Shown: piece by piece, positions 17,164 through 26,046 of the stretch
How the letters are laid out: each line of letters starts with the position of its first letter
Numbering within the stretch: position 1 is the first letter of the stretch
DNA from: Acidobacteriota bacterium
GTDB taxonomy: Bacteria > Acidobacteriota > Polarisedimenticolia > JACPZX01
Reading direction: 5' to 3'
Length of the DNA stretch: 64,000 nucleotides
NCBI GenBank assembly: GCA_016195325.1
Contig: JACPZX010000028.1
Coordinates: 1-64,000, forward strand
Position numbers and translations under genes: made by a program
The notes under the pieces: generated by a model
What the model was told of the DNA's origin: nothing
The model's input: only the letters and a program-made list of their open reading frames with translations
Databases searched by the model: none

Positions 17164-18270
17164 TTACGGCGCGTCGGCCCTGAAGCGCGCCACCTCCGGG
17201 ATGCGCCGGCTCCCCGCGACGAGCTCGCGGTACGTCGAGACGAAGAGCGCCATGTTCCGGTGCCAGGAGGCGCGCGTCTCGACGAGCCGTCGGTTGGCAG
17301 GGCGGGCGGCGAGGCGCCAGCGCTCATCGCGCCAGGCTTCGACGATCGCGGCGGCGTAGGAGCGCGCGTCGAAAGGAGGGAGGAGGCGTCCCCCTTCGCG
17401 ATCCTTCACCCAGTGGCGGTTCGACTCGTTGTCGGCCACGATCGGGATCGCCCCCGCCGCCATGGCCTCGAGCATCGACGAGGATGTCCCGTCGCTCGGC
17501 ACCGCCGCCACGTAGAGGTGCGATCGGCGCAGAAGATCCGGCAGCCGCTCCTTCGACACGGGGCCGAGGAACTCGACGTTTTCTCCGAGAGAGCGCGCGC
17601 GCACGATCGCTTCCAGCTCGCCGCGCCGGCTCCCCTTCCCGGCGATGCGGTAACGGACGTCGGGGACCTCGGCGCGGACCCGATCGATCGCGTCGAGGAG
17701 CGTCGGAAAGTTGTAGTACGCCTCGAGCTGCCGCGTCGTGGCCAGCGTCAGGGGAGCCGGCGGAGGCGCTCCGAGGCTGAACGCCCGGTCGTCGACGCCG
17801 CGGGTCAGCGTCATGATCCGCTCGGGATCGGCACCCAGCTTCAGCATGTTCTCCGTCATGATCGGCGCCCACGAGTGAAGCAGATCCGCGGACGCGAGCG
17901 CGCGGCGCGCGAACGCCCTGGAGAGGCGCGGGGTCGCGCGCGACGCGATGAACATCCCCTGCGCCGCCAGGACCAGCGGATGGAAGCCGGTGAGCGCCGC
18001 GCTCAGGCCGTAGGAGACCACGCGGTAGCCGATGAGCAGATCGGGGGAGATCCGGCGCACCGCGCGCTTGAGCGCGGGGACGCAGAGGAAGTAGCGAAGC
18101 TTCCCCTCGGGGAATCGTCCCTCGAGGCGGTGGCTGACGACGCCGGGGATGGGATGCTCGTGCCCCGGGAAGACTATCGAATGGACCTCGAACCCCTCCT
18201 CACGGGAGAGGTACTCGATCCATTCGTGCGCCCCCACGTAGTTCGCGTCGCCGAAGAAGGCGATCCTCAT
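17164..18270 (-). CDS. glycosyltransferase family 4
   Basis: A 368-residue GT-B enzyme. The N-domain starts MRIAFFGDANYVGA and the C-domain carries the nucleotide-sugar site: YRIAGKGSRRGELEAIV, NVEFLGPVSKERLPDLL and EAMAAGAIPIVADNESN. The EX7E-like segment is SSSMLEAMAAG. Its start overlaps the stop of the ligase-like gene as ATGA. It is the last gene of the exopolysaccharide operon and presumably adds a sugar to the lipid-linked repeat unit at the cytoplasmic face. Donor and acceptor cannot be told from sequence. Confidence 0.85.
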   Translation of the reverse strand: MRIAFFGDANYVGAHEWIEYLSREEGFEVHSIVFPGHEHPIPGVVSHRLEGRFPEGKLRYFLCVPALKRAVRRISPDLLIGYRVVSYGLSAALTGFHPLVLAAQGMFIASRATPRLSRAFARRALASADLLHSWAPIMTENMLKLGADPERIMTLTRGVDDRAFSLGAPPPAPLTLATTRQLEAYYNFPTLLDAIDRVRAEVPDVRYRIAGKGSRRGELEAIVRARSLGENVEFLGPVSKERLPDLLRRSHLYVAAVPSDGTSSSMLEAMAAGAIPIVADNESNRHWVKDREGGRLLPPFDARSYAAAIVEAWRDERWRLAARPANRRLVETRASWHRNMALFVSTYRELVAGSRRIPEVARFRADAP

Positions 18271-19571
18271 GCGTCGATCTCGGAGATCGTGAAGCGATGC
18301 TTCCCCGAGCGTCCGCGCGGGATCTCACGAGGCATCTCCCACCGAATCCGGAACGCCGCGTCCCCGTGCTGAAGGATCGTCCGCTCGATCCGTCCGCGCG
18401 CCGCCTCATCGAATGACTCGCCCGCGACGACGCGGATCACGAGATCCTCCCGCGTCTTCTGGACCACCTGGAACTCCACGACGCCCGGGACGCCGTAGAA
18501 GAGGTGCGTGAAGAACTCGCCGTGGATCGCCCGTCCCGAAGGGCTCAGGATGATGTCGGCCCGGCGACCGACCACGCGAGTCATCAGCGGGAGGCCGCGC
18601 CCGCAGCGGCATCCGGTCCTCCCGAGCTCGACGAGATCCTCGTTGCGGTACCGCAGCAGCGGCATCGAGTAGTTCATCAGGGTCGACAGGAGCAGCCGCC
18701 CCTCGGCATCGGTCTCGAGCCAGACCGTCTCCGTGTTGATGTGCCACCCGTCCCCCGCGCCGCACTCGTGGGAGACGACCCCAGCCTCGCGGCATCCGTA
18801 CCGGTCGAAGACGCGCGATCCGAACGCGCGCTCGATCGTCTCCCGCGCGTCGGGAGTGAGAAGCTCGGCCGACGTCTCGATCGCCCGGAGACGGGGTCCC
18901 CCGCCCCGGGCGAGCGCCCGACGGGCGAGATGACGGATCGAGGACGCGTAGCCGATCAGGATGTCCGGGCGCGCGGCGCCGATCCGGTCCAGGACGCGAT
19001 CGATCGCGAGATCGTCGAGCGTGAACGCGTCCACCCAGGTGACTCCGAGCGCCGCGTCGCGCAACGCGCCGGCCCCCCTGTGGCTGCGCGAGTCGACGTC
19101 GGATCCCCACAGGTACGCGAGCGGTCCGCCGACGCGCCAGCCGCACCAGCGAAACCCCCGGTACATCACCGCCTGCCGGTGGAGACGGTAGAGATCGTCC
19201 TGATAGAAGGTGAGCGGCTGTCCCGTCGAGCCCCCCGTCGAGTTGACGGTGGCTCCCCGCGGGACGCCGTCGTCGCTTCGGAACGCTTCGCCCCGCTCTC
19301 GCAGCATTTCCTTCGTGACCACTGGGAGGCGCGCGAGAAGCTCGGCGGGCTCCTCCGTCCCCGGGTTCACTCCCGCGCCCGCGAGGATCTCGCGGTAGAA
19401 GGGGACGTGCGCGGCCGCGTGAACCAGGATCTCGCGGAGCCTGGCGCGCTGGCGCGCCTGGAGCTCGTCGCGCGAGAGCCACTCGTCGCGCTCCATCCCG
19501 GCGAGGAGGGCGAGGACCTTCCCCTGCCGCGCCCGGAGGTACGCGCCATGCAGGAGCCGCCGCGCGCTCAC
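18267..19571 (-). CDS. PaaK/CapK-type AMP-binding ligase homologue
   Basis: A 434-residue member of the phenylacetate-CoA ligase-like adenylating family, often called CapK in capsule loci. Motifs: the phosphate-binding loop NSTGGSTGQPLTFYQ (about 110-124), the conserved DRYGCREAG, LLRYRNEDLVEL near the adenosine-ribose site and a Cys-rich CRCGRGLP. The GTG start overlaps the stop of the sugar transferase as GTGA. In polysaccharide loci these enzymes are thought to activate a carboxylic acid or amino acid used to decorate a sugar, though few have been tested. With the deacetylase, the formyltransferase and the former aminotransferase nearby, a decorated amino sugar is plausible. Confidence 0.82.
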   Translation of the reverse strand: MSARRLLHGAYLRARQGKVLALLAGMERDEWLSRDELQARQRARLREILVHAAAHVPFYREILAGAGVNPGTEEPAELLARLPVVTKEMLRERGEAFRSDDGVPRGATVNSTGGSTGQPLTFYQDDLYRLHRQAVMYRGFRWCGWRVGGPLAYLWGSDVDSRSHRGAGALRDAALGVTWVDAFTLDDLAIDRVLDRIGAARPDILIGYASSIRHLARRALARGGGPRLRAIETSAELLTPDARETIERAFGSRVFDRYGCREAGVVSHECGAGDGWHINTETVWLETDAEGRLLLSTLMNYSMPLLRYRNEDLVELGRTGCRCGRGLPLMTRVVGRRADIILSPSGRAIHGEFFTHLFYGVPGVVEFQVVQKTREDLVIRVVAGESFDEAARGRIERTILQHGDAAFRIRWEMPREIPRGRSGKHRFTISEIDA

Positions 19572-20173
19572 CCTCGCCTCCCGAGCGACAGGACGACCAG
19601 GAGTGTCCGCCCGAGGATCGAGAGATCGCGGCGCCAGGAGCGGTGGCGCACGTACTCGAGATCGATCGCGAGCTTCTCCGGGAGGATCTCCTCGATGTAG
19701 ATGGTGTTGGCATCGGCCCCCTCGGGGATGCGCCCCGCCTGGTGGACCGTGTAGTGGATCTGGCCGGGCCCCGTGAGTCCGGGCTTCACGCCGAGCACCT
19801 CCCGCTGCTCCTGCGTGAAGTACGGGATGAAGTTCGGCGTCTCGGCCCGTGGCCCGATCATCGTCATCTCGCCGCGCAGCACGTTGATGAGCTGGGGCAG
19901 CTCGTCGATCTTGCTCGACCTGAGGAATCGCCCCAACGAGGTGATGCGATCGTCCCCGGCCGTCGCGAGGCGAACGCCTTCTCCCTCGCGCGGCGGCCGC
20001 ATCGTCCGGAACTTGAACATCGTGAAGAGCGCACCGTGGAGGCCGACCCTCTCCTGCCTGAAGAACGCGCCGCCGGAGGACTCGAAACGGATCAGCAGCG
20101 CCACGACGAGGAGCAGAGGAGACAGGACAAGGAGCAGGATCCCCGAAGCCGCGATGTCGATCAGGCGCTGCAT
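19568..20173 (-). CDS. initiating sugar-phosphate transferase (undecaprenyl-phosphate)
   Basis: A 201-residue minimal bacterial sugar transferase (the PglC-like core without the multi-pass N-domain of WbaP/WcaJ). A single hydrophobic segment at residues about 5-27 should form the re-entrant membrane helix. It is followed by RQERVGLHG, FTMFKFRTMR, the basic and acidic SSKIDELPQLINVLRGEM, MIGPRAE and KPGLTGPGQIHY. It transfers a sugar-1-phosphate to undecaprenyl phosphate and starts repeat-unit assembly. The upstream deacetylase gene ends 24 bases before, one of the few gaps in this operon. Sugar identity is unknown; a HexNAc derivative would fit the UDP-GlcNAc 2-epimerase and dehydratase in the region. 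Confidence 0.88.
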   Translation of the reverse strand: MQRLIDIAASGILLLVLSPLLLVVALLIRFESSGGAFFRQERVGLHGALFTMFKFRTMRPPREGEGVRLATAGDDRITSLGRFLRSSKIDELPQLINVLRGEMTMIGPRAETPNFIPYFTQEQREVLGVKPGLTGPGQIHYTVHQAGRIPEGADANTIYIEEILPEKLAIDLEYVRHRSWRRDLSILGRTLLVVLSLGRRG

Positions 20174-20197
20174 GCGGTGCCGCGTCGGGAGTCTCCC

Positions 20198-20872
20198 CTA
20201 CGCGGGGGCCTCGATCTCGCGAACGAGGCGGAAGGCCTCGGCCGCGGCGCATCCGACCACCGACCCCCACATGACCGCGCGGGCGCGCAGCGACTCCGGG
20301 GATCGCGGATGGGGCGCCGGACGGACTTCGGACTCGTAGAGCCCGAACGCCCGGATCTTGTCCTCGAGCGTCGAGGAGATGTCGACGTACATGTTCGGAT
20401 CGAACGGCGGCATCCCGGCCGACGTCCCCCACTCCGTGGACGAGGGGGTCTCGAACGAGATGAACCTCCTGAGGTACGGCGCGGAGTACGGGCGCGCGGC
20501 CACGGCCAGCGCCTCGAAGAGCGTCCGGTGGTCCCGGTTGATGTCCCCCGCGAAGTGCGTGTAAAGGATTTCGGGCCGGATGTCGTCGAGGAGCTTCTCG
20601 AGCGGATCGATCACCCGCGTCAGGGTCATCGTGTCGAGCCCCTGGTCCGGCAGATCGCCGAGCCGGACCTCGCGGAATCCGAGCGCCGCCGCCGCCGACG
20701 AGGCCGCCGATCGGAGCTTCCGCTCCGCCTCCGTCCCGTAGCGCAGGTTCGTCCCGCAGCACGCGATGAACGCGGTCACGTCGTCGCCCGCGAGAGCGTG
20801 GCGCCGCAGCGTTCCGCCGGGGCCCAGCACCTCGTCGTCGGGGTGCGCCGAGACGACCAGCACCTTCTTCAC
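20198..20872 (-). CDS. PIG-L family N-acetylsugar deacetylase
   Basis: A 224-residue protein of the PIG-L/LmbE zinc deacetylase family. The start is the GTG at 20872, giving VKKVLVVSAHPDDEVLGPGG; it overlaps the stop of the formyltransferase gene as GTGA. The zinc site AHPDDE (residues 9-14) and the later HFAGDINRDHRTLFE are intact. Family members remove acetyl groups from GlcNAc-containing lipids or small molecules. Here it may free an amine on an N-acetyl sugar, which the adjacent formyltransferase or ligase could then modify. This order of steps is an inference from gene order only. Confidence 0.85.
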   Translation of the reverse strand: MKKVLVVSAHPDDEVLGPGGTLRRHALAGDDVTAFIACCGTNLRYGTEAERKLRSAASSAAAALGFREVRLGDLPDQGLDTMTLTRVIDPLEKLLDDIRPEILYTHFAGDINRDHRTLFEALAVAARPYSAPYLRRFISFETPSSTEWGTSAGMPPFDPNMYVDISSTLEDKIRAFGLYESEVRPAPHPRSPESLRARAVMWGSVVGCAAAEAFRLVREIEAPA

Positions 20873-21846
20873 GACCGGCCTCCCGGCGCCGCGGCGGGCG
20901 CGCCCGCGCCGCACGTCGTGCCGGCGCGCCATCCCCGCCGGAGCGCGATCGCGGCGGCCGAGTCCTCATCCTCCCCCGGGAGCTGCACGCGCTCGAGTGC
21001 AAGGGCTCCGGCCCCCGCGCCGACGATCACGCCTCCGGGCTGGATGGCGCGGATCCGACCCGGCGCAGGCGGCCCCGGCTCCGTCACCGCGGACGCCTGC
21101 CAGACGAAGAGCCTCTCGTTCCCGATGTGCGTGAAGGCGCCGGGATAAGGGTGCGTGAGGGCTCGAACCCACCGATCCAGCGCGTCGGCGTCCAAGGACC
21201 AGTCGATGATCCCCTGCTCGGGGGTGCGCTTCGGCATGACCGTGGCGAGGGAGTGATCCTGGGCCCGGCGCGGAGCTTTTCCAGCCTTCAGGAGCGGAAG
21301 GTTCTCGCGAAGCATCTCGTGGGCGGCGTCGGCGACCCTGGCGTAGAGCGTCGCGCAGGTGTCCCTCGGCCCGATCGAGAGGGGGCGCTGGGCGATGATG
21401 TCTCCCGTGTCCACGCCGCCGTCGAGGTAGAACATCGTGTTCCCCGTCTCCTTCTCACCGTGGATGATCGCCCAGTTCACGGGAGCGCGCCCGCGGTACT
21501 TCGGAAGGAGCGAGGCGTGGAAACCGATGGCGCCCATTCCGGGGACGGCGAGGATCTCCGCCCCCACGAGGCGGGTCCATCCGATGACGAGAATGAGGTC
21601 GGGGGCGAGGGAACGGATGCGCTCCACGTTCGCGGGGTGGTTCATGTCCCGTACCTTGAGGAGCGGGACGCCGTGGCGCGCCGCGAGATCGTCGAACGGG
21701 ACGGCCCCGGACGTCTCCCGGGCCCATTCCTCCTTCAGGGTGACGATGCCCGCGAAGCGCTCGCCGTCCTCGAGCATCGCCTCGAGACAGCGCCTCCCCT
21801 CCTCGACCGCCCCCACGAAGACGATGCGGCACGCGGCAGGGCTCAC
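20869..21846 (-). CDS. formyltransferase-family protein (Fmt-like, likely sugar N-formyltransferase)
   Basis: A 325-residue protein starting at GTG 21846, 5 bases after the stop of the aminotransferase remnant. The N-terminal formyl-transfer domain has FHASLLPKYRGRAPVNWAII and the metal/THF-side motif GGVDTGDIIAQRPL. The C-terminal part (DALDRWVRALTHPYPGAFTH) resembles the C-domain of ArnA and Fmt. The usual catalytic Asn two residues before the His (NxHxSLLP) is Gly here (GFHAS); His and Asp are kept. Some sugar-formyltransferase-like clades share the GFH form as I recall, so activity is not excluded. The setting next to aminotransferase and deacetylase genes favours an amino sugar over initiator tRNA as substrate. 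Confidence 0.78.
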   Translation of the reverse strand: MSPAACRIVFVGAVEEGRRCLEAMLEDGERFAGIVTLKEEWARETSGAVPFDDLAARHGVPLLKVRDMNHPANVERIRSLAPDLILVIGWTRLVGAEILAVPGMGAIGFHASLLPKYRGRAPVNWAIIHGEKETGNTMFYLDGGVDTGDIIAQRPLSIGPRDTCATLYARVADAAHEMLRENLPLLKAGKAPRRAQDHSLATVMPKRTPEQGIIDWSLDADALDRWVRALTHPYPGAFTHIGNERLFVWQASAVTEPGPPAPGRIRAIQPGGVIVGAGAGALALERVQLPGEDEDSAAAIALRRGWRAGTTCGAGAPAAAPGGRS

Positions 21847-21851
21847 CGGAG

Positions 21852-22737
21852 TCAACGACGGTTCTCCAGGACGACCTCGCGCACCGCCTCGATGACGCGC
21901 GCGGCCTCCCCGTCGGTCATCGCCGAGAACGATCCGCGCGCGCCGCGCCTGCATCGCCTCGAGGCGGGCGAGCTGCGCGAGCCCCATCACCGCGGCGATG
22001 TCGGTGAGGTTGTACTTGAAGCCGTGCTCGACGATCTCGTAGTACCAGGAGCCCTTCTCGAGGTACCGTTTCCACCCGTCGCGGCTCATCCCGTGATACC
22101 CGATGAGGCCCACGCGGTCCTTCAGCGCCGGATCGAGGCCCGTGATCATCCCCCCCTCGCCCGTCGTGAGGTTCTTCGTCGCGTAGAACGAGAAGCACGT
22201 CAGGTCGGAGATCGTGCCGATCTTCCGCCCGCGGTAGCTCGCGGGGAGCGCGTGGGCCGCGTCCTCGATGACGGCGGCCCCGTGCTTCTTCGCCGTCTCG
22301 AGCATCGGGGTGAGCTCGCACGGCTGTCCGGCGAGATGGACCGGGACGATGGCCCTGGTCCTCGGGGAGACCGCCCGCTGGACCGCCTCCGGAGTCAGGT
22401 TGAAGGTCTCCTCGTCGATGTCGGCGAGGACGGGGGTGGCGCCCGTCTGGACGATCGAGGCGGCCGTCGCGGTGAAGGTGTTGACGCTCGTGACGACCTC
22501 GCTGCCCGGGCCGCAGCCGGTCGCGGCGAGCGAGACGTGGAGCGCCGCGGTGCACGACGAGACGGCGACCGCCCAGGGGGCCCCCATCGCCTGCGCGAAC
22601 GCCAGCTCGAACTCCTTCACCTTCGGGCCGGTGGTGATCCAGCCCGATCGGAGCGTCTCGACGACCGCATCGATCTCGACGTCCGTGATGTCCGGGCGGC
22701 AGAACGGGACCCCCTGCGGCCGCTTCGCTTCGTTCAT
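21852..22737 (-). pseudogene. DegT/DnrJ/EryC1/StrS sugar aminotransferase with internal deletion and frameshift
   Basis: From ATG 22737 about 235 residues match the PLP-dependent sugar aminotransferases: VPFCRPDITDVEIDAVVETL, SGWITTGPKVKEFE, SSCTAALHVSLAATG, VIEDAAHALPASYRG and the PLP-lysine segment FYATKNLTTGEGGM. Homology stops abruptly after LARLEAMQARR near 21940. Only 80-90 bases remain, and in another frame these read FSAMTDGEAARVIEAVREVV and end at a TGA at 21852, which is the usual C-terminus of the family. About 110-140 residues of the C-terminal domain are therefore missing, with a frame change at the junction. Reading straight through instead runs in frame into the formyltransferase. 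The start overlaps the stop of the upstream glycosyltransferase as ATGA. Either a real decay event or a local assembly error. Confidence 0.85.
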
Positions 22738-23867
22738 GATGCCTCCGTCTGGAGCGCCTCGAGATGGCTCTGCGCCCGGCCGGCGAGGATTCGATCGTAG
22801 AGCCGCTCGTGCCGGCGGACCATCTCCGCGAGCGGGAACATCGTCTCGATCCGGCGCCGGCCCGCGGCCCCCGCGCGCCTCGCGGTGTCGGGATCGCGGA
22901 GCAGATCGACGACGCACGAGGCCAGCATCGCCGCGTCCCCCGGGCGGAAGACCCGGCCGGTGATCCCGTCCTCGACGATCTCCGGGTTGCCGCCGACGTC
23001 CGAGACGACGACGGGCAGCCCGGAGGAGGATCCCTCGAGCGCGGCGTTCGCGAACCCCTCGCTGGCCGAAGGTAGCACCAGGAGGTCCATCCCCGCGAGA
23101 AGCGACGGCACGTCCCGCCTGTCTCCGAGGAGCTCGATGCGCCCGTCGAGCCGCAGCTCGCGCACCCGGGCCTCGATCTCGCCCCTCTGAGGCCCGTCGC
23201 CGACGAGAAGGATCTTCGCGCGCGGCAGCCCCCGGAAGATCGCGGGCGCCGCCTCGACCAGGAGGCGCTGCCCCTTGTCGGGGTGCAGGCGCCCGACGAC
23301 GCCGATCACCGGCCCCTCCCCGCCTGCCGGGGCGGCGGGCCGGAAGCGATCGATGTCGACCCCTCCGTAGATCACGACGACCTTCTCCCTGTCGAACCCG
23401 TCCCGCTCGATGACCGCGCGCCGGACCGCCTCGCAGTTCGCCGTCACGATGTCCGTGGAACGGTAGTAGAAGCTCCTCGCGAGGCGGTGGCGGGCCTCGT
23501 TCGGGCCGTAGATCGCCTGCTCGCAGACGATGAGCCGGACGCCGGGGCATCTCCTCTTCAGCAGCGCTCCGTAGAGCGCTCCATGGAACTGGAAGCCCTG
23601 GACGATTCGAACCTTCGCGCCTCTCATCCATGCCGCCTGGGCGCGAAGGCTCCGCCAGGCGCGCAGCGAGGCGAGGCGCGTGAAGCCCATCTCGCGCACT
23701 TCGACGCCGAGCTTCTCCACCTCGGGCAGCAGGCCGCCTCTGCGCTCGAGGCACAGAACGTAGGGCGTGAAGCGGCGGCGGTCGAGCCTCCTCAGGATCT
23801 CGACGAGCTGCGTCTCGGTCCCGCCGCTCTTGAACGAGCCGACGATGTAGGCGACGCCGACCGTCAC
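22734..23867 (-). CDS. glycosyltransferase family 4
   Basis: A 377-residue GT-B enzyme starting at GTG 23867 (VTVGVAYIVGSFKSGGTETQ), which overlaps the preceding stop as GTGA. C-domain motifs: GVVGRLHPDKGQRLLVEAAP, KILLVGDGPQRGEIE, PSASEGFANAALEGSSSGLP and VVVSDVGGNPEIVEDG. This is the canonical GT4 nucleotide-sugar site with the EX7E pattern. It acts in the cytoplasm on the lipid-linked repeat. The frame remains open upstream to 24347 over the neighbouring gene, but that part is not coding. Confidence 0.87.
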   Translation of the reverse strand: MTVGVAYIVGSFKSGGTETQLVEILRRLDRRRFTPYVLCLERRGGLLPEVEKLGVEVREMGFTRLASLRAWRSLRAQAAWMRGAKVRIVQGFQFHGALYGALLKRRCPGVRLIVCEQAIYGPNEARHRLARSFYYRSTDIVTANCEAVRRAVIERDGFDREKVVVIYGGVDIDRFRPAAPAGGEGPVIGVVGRLHPDKGQRLLVEAAPAIFRGLPRAKILLVGDGPQRGEIEARVRELRLDGRIELLGDRRDVPSLLAGMDLLVLPSASEGFANAALEGSSSGLPVVVSDVGGNPEIVEDGITGRVFRPGDAAMLASCVVDLLRDPDTARRAGAAGRRRIETMFPLAEMVRRHERLYDRILAGRAQSHLEALQTEAS

Positions 23868-24901
23868 GGCGCCCGCCCCAGGAGGCCCCGCGAGGATCCG
23901 GGGGCTCGCCCCGTGAGCGCGCCGAGGCAGCCGGCCAGAAACCCGAGCCCGTACGCCGCATGGATGAGGAGCGTCGCCGCGGGCGTCAGGAGCCAGGCCC
24001 GCGCGGCGCCGCGGCATCGAGGCCGGGTGAGCGCGAGCGTGGCGGCGATGTGCGCGGCGAGGACGGCGGCGAGAGCCAGCTTCCCCGCCGCGCTCAGCGC
24101 GGCGGCCACGGCGAGCGCGGCGAGGACGGCCACGAAGGCGGAGGGGGCGAAGTGGCGCGGCCGCATCATGCGGGGATGGAGGCCCGCGACGAGGACCTTG
24201 AAGTAGCCGTACTGATAGTACTGACGGAAGAGCGCGCGCGGGGTCTCGCGGGGGAAGTACGTCGATCGCATCGACGGGACGAGGCGGACGCGACCCCCTC
24301 CCTCCCGCACGCGGTAGTTGAACTCGTCGTCCTGGTTGCGAACGCACCGCTCGTCGAAGGTGCCGAAGCGCGTGAAGACATCCCGGCGGAAGGTCCCCAT
24401 GTAGACGCTCTCGGCGTCCTGCTCGGCGGTCGCGTAGTGGAACGCCGAGCCCCCGACGCCCATCGGCGTGCCCGTCGCGGCGGCGACCGCCCGGCCGAAC
24501 GGCGTCGCCCCTGACGCCTCCATCGCCCCGCCGACGACGTCCGCCCCCGTTCGCCGGATGGCCTCGACGCCTCTTCGGACGTAGTCGGGGGCGATGAGCG
24601 TGTGGCCGTCGACCCTCACGAGGATCTCGCCCCGCAGCGCGCGGATCGCGGCGTTCAGCCCGGTCGGAACGATCCGCCCGGGATTCTCGACGAGGCGCAC
24701 GCGCGGATCTCTCCGCGCGTAGGCGGCCACCACATCGCGCGTCGTGTCGGCGGACATCCCGTCGACGACGAGAATCTCCATCCGGTCCCGCGGATAGTCC
24801 TGGCCCAGGATCGCGTCGAGGCAGCGGGAGATGTCTCTGGCCTCGTTGCGCACGGGCAGCACGACGCTGACGAAAGGCTCCTCCGCGCGGTCGCCGGTCA
24901 T
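23864..24901 (-). CDS. membrane-associated glycosyltransferase family 2 (ExoA-like)
   Basis: A 345-residue GT-A enzyme. N-terminal VSVVLPVRNEARDISRCLDA, EILVVDGMSADTTRDVV, GEILVRVDGHTLIAPDYV (the DXD-like site) and the acidic FDERCVRNQDDEFNYR are typical. The C-terminal 100 residues contain two or three hydrophobic helices (APSAFVAVLAALAVAAAL and others), as in succinoglycan transferase ExoA. Both ends are 4-base overlaps (ATGA before, GTGA after). It likely extends the repeat unit at the inner membrane face; sugar specificity is unknown. Confidence 0.85.
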   Translation of the reverse strand: MTGDRAEEPFVSVVLPVRNEARDISRCLDAILGQDYPRDRMEILVVDGMSADTTRDVVAAYARRDPRVRLVENPGRIVPTGLNAAIRALRGEILVRVDGHTLIAPDYVRRGVEAIRRTGADVVGGAMEASGATPFGRAVAAATGTPMGVGGSAFHYATAEQDAESVYMGTFRRDVFTRFGTFDERCVRNQDDEFNYRVREGGGRVRLVPSMRSTYFPRETPRALFRQYYQYGYFKVLVAGLHPRMMRPRHFAPSAFVAVLAALAVAAALSAAGKLALAAVLAAHIAATLALTRPRCRGAARAWLLTPAATLLIHAAYGLGFLAGCLGALTGRAPGSSRGLLGRAP

Positions 24902-26046
24902 CGCACGAGGGCCCCGTCCGCCACGGCGGCCGGCGCGAGGGAATGGTAGAGCGCGCTCGTCCGCTCGATCATCCGCGAAAGGCCGTACTCACGGCGCGCG
25001 AGCGCCAGACCCTCCTCCCCCATCGTCCTCCCACCCGCCGGCGATCCGAGGATGTCGAGGATCGCGGCGGCCATCCCGGCGGCGTCCCGCGGGGGAACGA
25101 GGCGACCCGTCACGCCGTCCCGCACGACCTCGGGAGTGCCGCCGACCGCGGTGGCCACGACCGGGAGGCCTGAGGCCATCGCCTCGAGGACCACGTTGGG
25201 CATCCCCTCGCGATCGGAAGGGAGCGCGAGGAGATCGATGGATCGGAGCACGTCGGGAATGTCACGCCTCAGCCCCGCGAGCCGGAAGGAGTCGCGGAGT
25301 CCCGCAGCCGCGATGGCCGCCTCGATCTCGCCCCGGAGGGGGCCCTCCCCGACGAGGACGAATCGCGTCTCCGGACGCTCGAGGGCGACACGGCGCGCGG
25401 CGTCCACGAGGATCGCCGGGTTCTTCTTACGGGTCAGGCTCATCACCGCCCCGACGACGGGTTCGGCGCGTCCGAACCCCCACGCCTCGCGAAGGTCCGC
25501 CTCGCCGTCGCGCTTCGGCCGGAAGACCTCGAGGTCGACGCCGTTCGGGATCACGTGCAGGTTCCCGCGCCGGGCCCCGGCGCGCGCGACGGCGTCCGCC
25601 GCGACGGCCCCCGAGTTCACGATGACGGCGTCGGCGCGCCTCAGCACCCATCCCTCGACGAAACGCCGCCCCGTCCCCATCCAGTCCCCCATGTTCCGGA
25701 TCGAGGCGATGAAGCGCGGCCGATCGAGAGGAGCGCCGACGCGGGTCGCGAGCGCACCCCGCCAGTTCGCGGAGAAGAGCGACGCGTGCACGATGGCGGG
25801 GCGCCGGCGTCTCAGGAGATCCGCGAGCGAGAGGAGGACCCGGGCCTCGGTCTCCGCCGTCTTCTCGAGGACGTGGAGCGGGCACGCCTCGCGGAAGGCG
25901 CCCTCGAGCGCCCCACCCGGGGTGAAGGTGACGACCTCCGGCTCGAACCGCGAGCGGTCGAGCCCGCGGATCAGCGCGAGAAGCTGGCGCTCGGTGCCGC
26001 CCGCGCCGAGCTGGGCGATGACGTGGAGCACCCGACCGGGGCTCAC
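24898..26046 (-). CDS. glycosyltransferase family 4
   Basis: A 382-residue GT-B enzyme with GTG start in a GTGA overlap with the polymerase gene. The N-domain reads VLHVIAQLGAGGTERQLLAL; the C-domain has VVGAVMSLTRKKNPAILVDA, FVLVGEGPLRGEIEAAI, PSDREGMPNVVLEAMASGLP and VATAVGGTPEVVRDGVTG. The similarity of layout to the GT4 at 22734-23867 suggests related acceptors, though both are common forms of the family. Cytoplasmic step of exopolysaccharide repeat assembly. Confidence 0.87.
   Translation of the reverse strand: MSPGRVLHVIAQLGAGGTERQLLALIRGLDRSRFEPEVVTFTPGGALEGAFREACPLHVLEKTAETEARVLLSLADLLRRRRPAIVHASLFSANWRGALATRVGAPLDRPRFIASIRNMGDWMGTGRRFVEGWVLRRADAVIVNSGAVAADAVARAGARRGNLHVIPNGVDLEVFRPKRDGEADLREAWGFGRAEPVVGAVMSLTRKKNPAILVDAARRVALERPETRFVLVGEGPLRGEIEAAIAAAGLRDSFRLAGLRRDIPDVLRSIDLLALPSDREGMPNVVLEAMASGLPVVATAVGGTPEVVRDGVTGRLVPPRDAAGMAAAILDILGSPAGGRTMGEEGLALARREYGLSRMIERTSALYHSLAPAAVADGALVR

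Noticed and set aside
20869-23961. Single 1,030-residue fusion of glycosyltransferase remnant, aminotransferase and formyltransferase
   Set aside because: The upstream third is antiphase to the real glycosyltransferase. The link between aminotransferase and formyltransferase arises from the deletion and frame change; separate starts and stops fit better.
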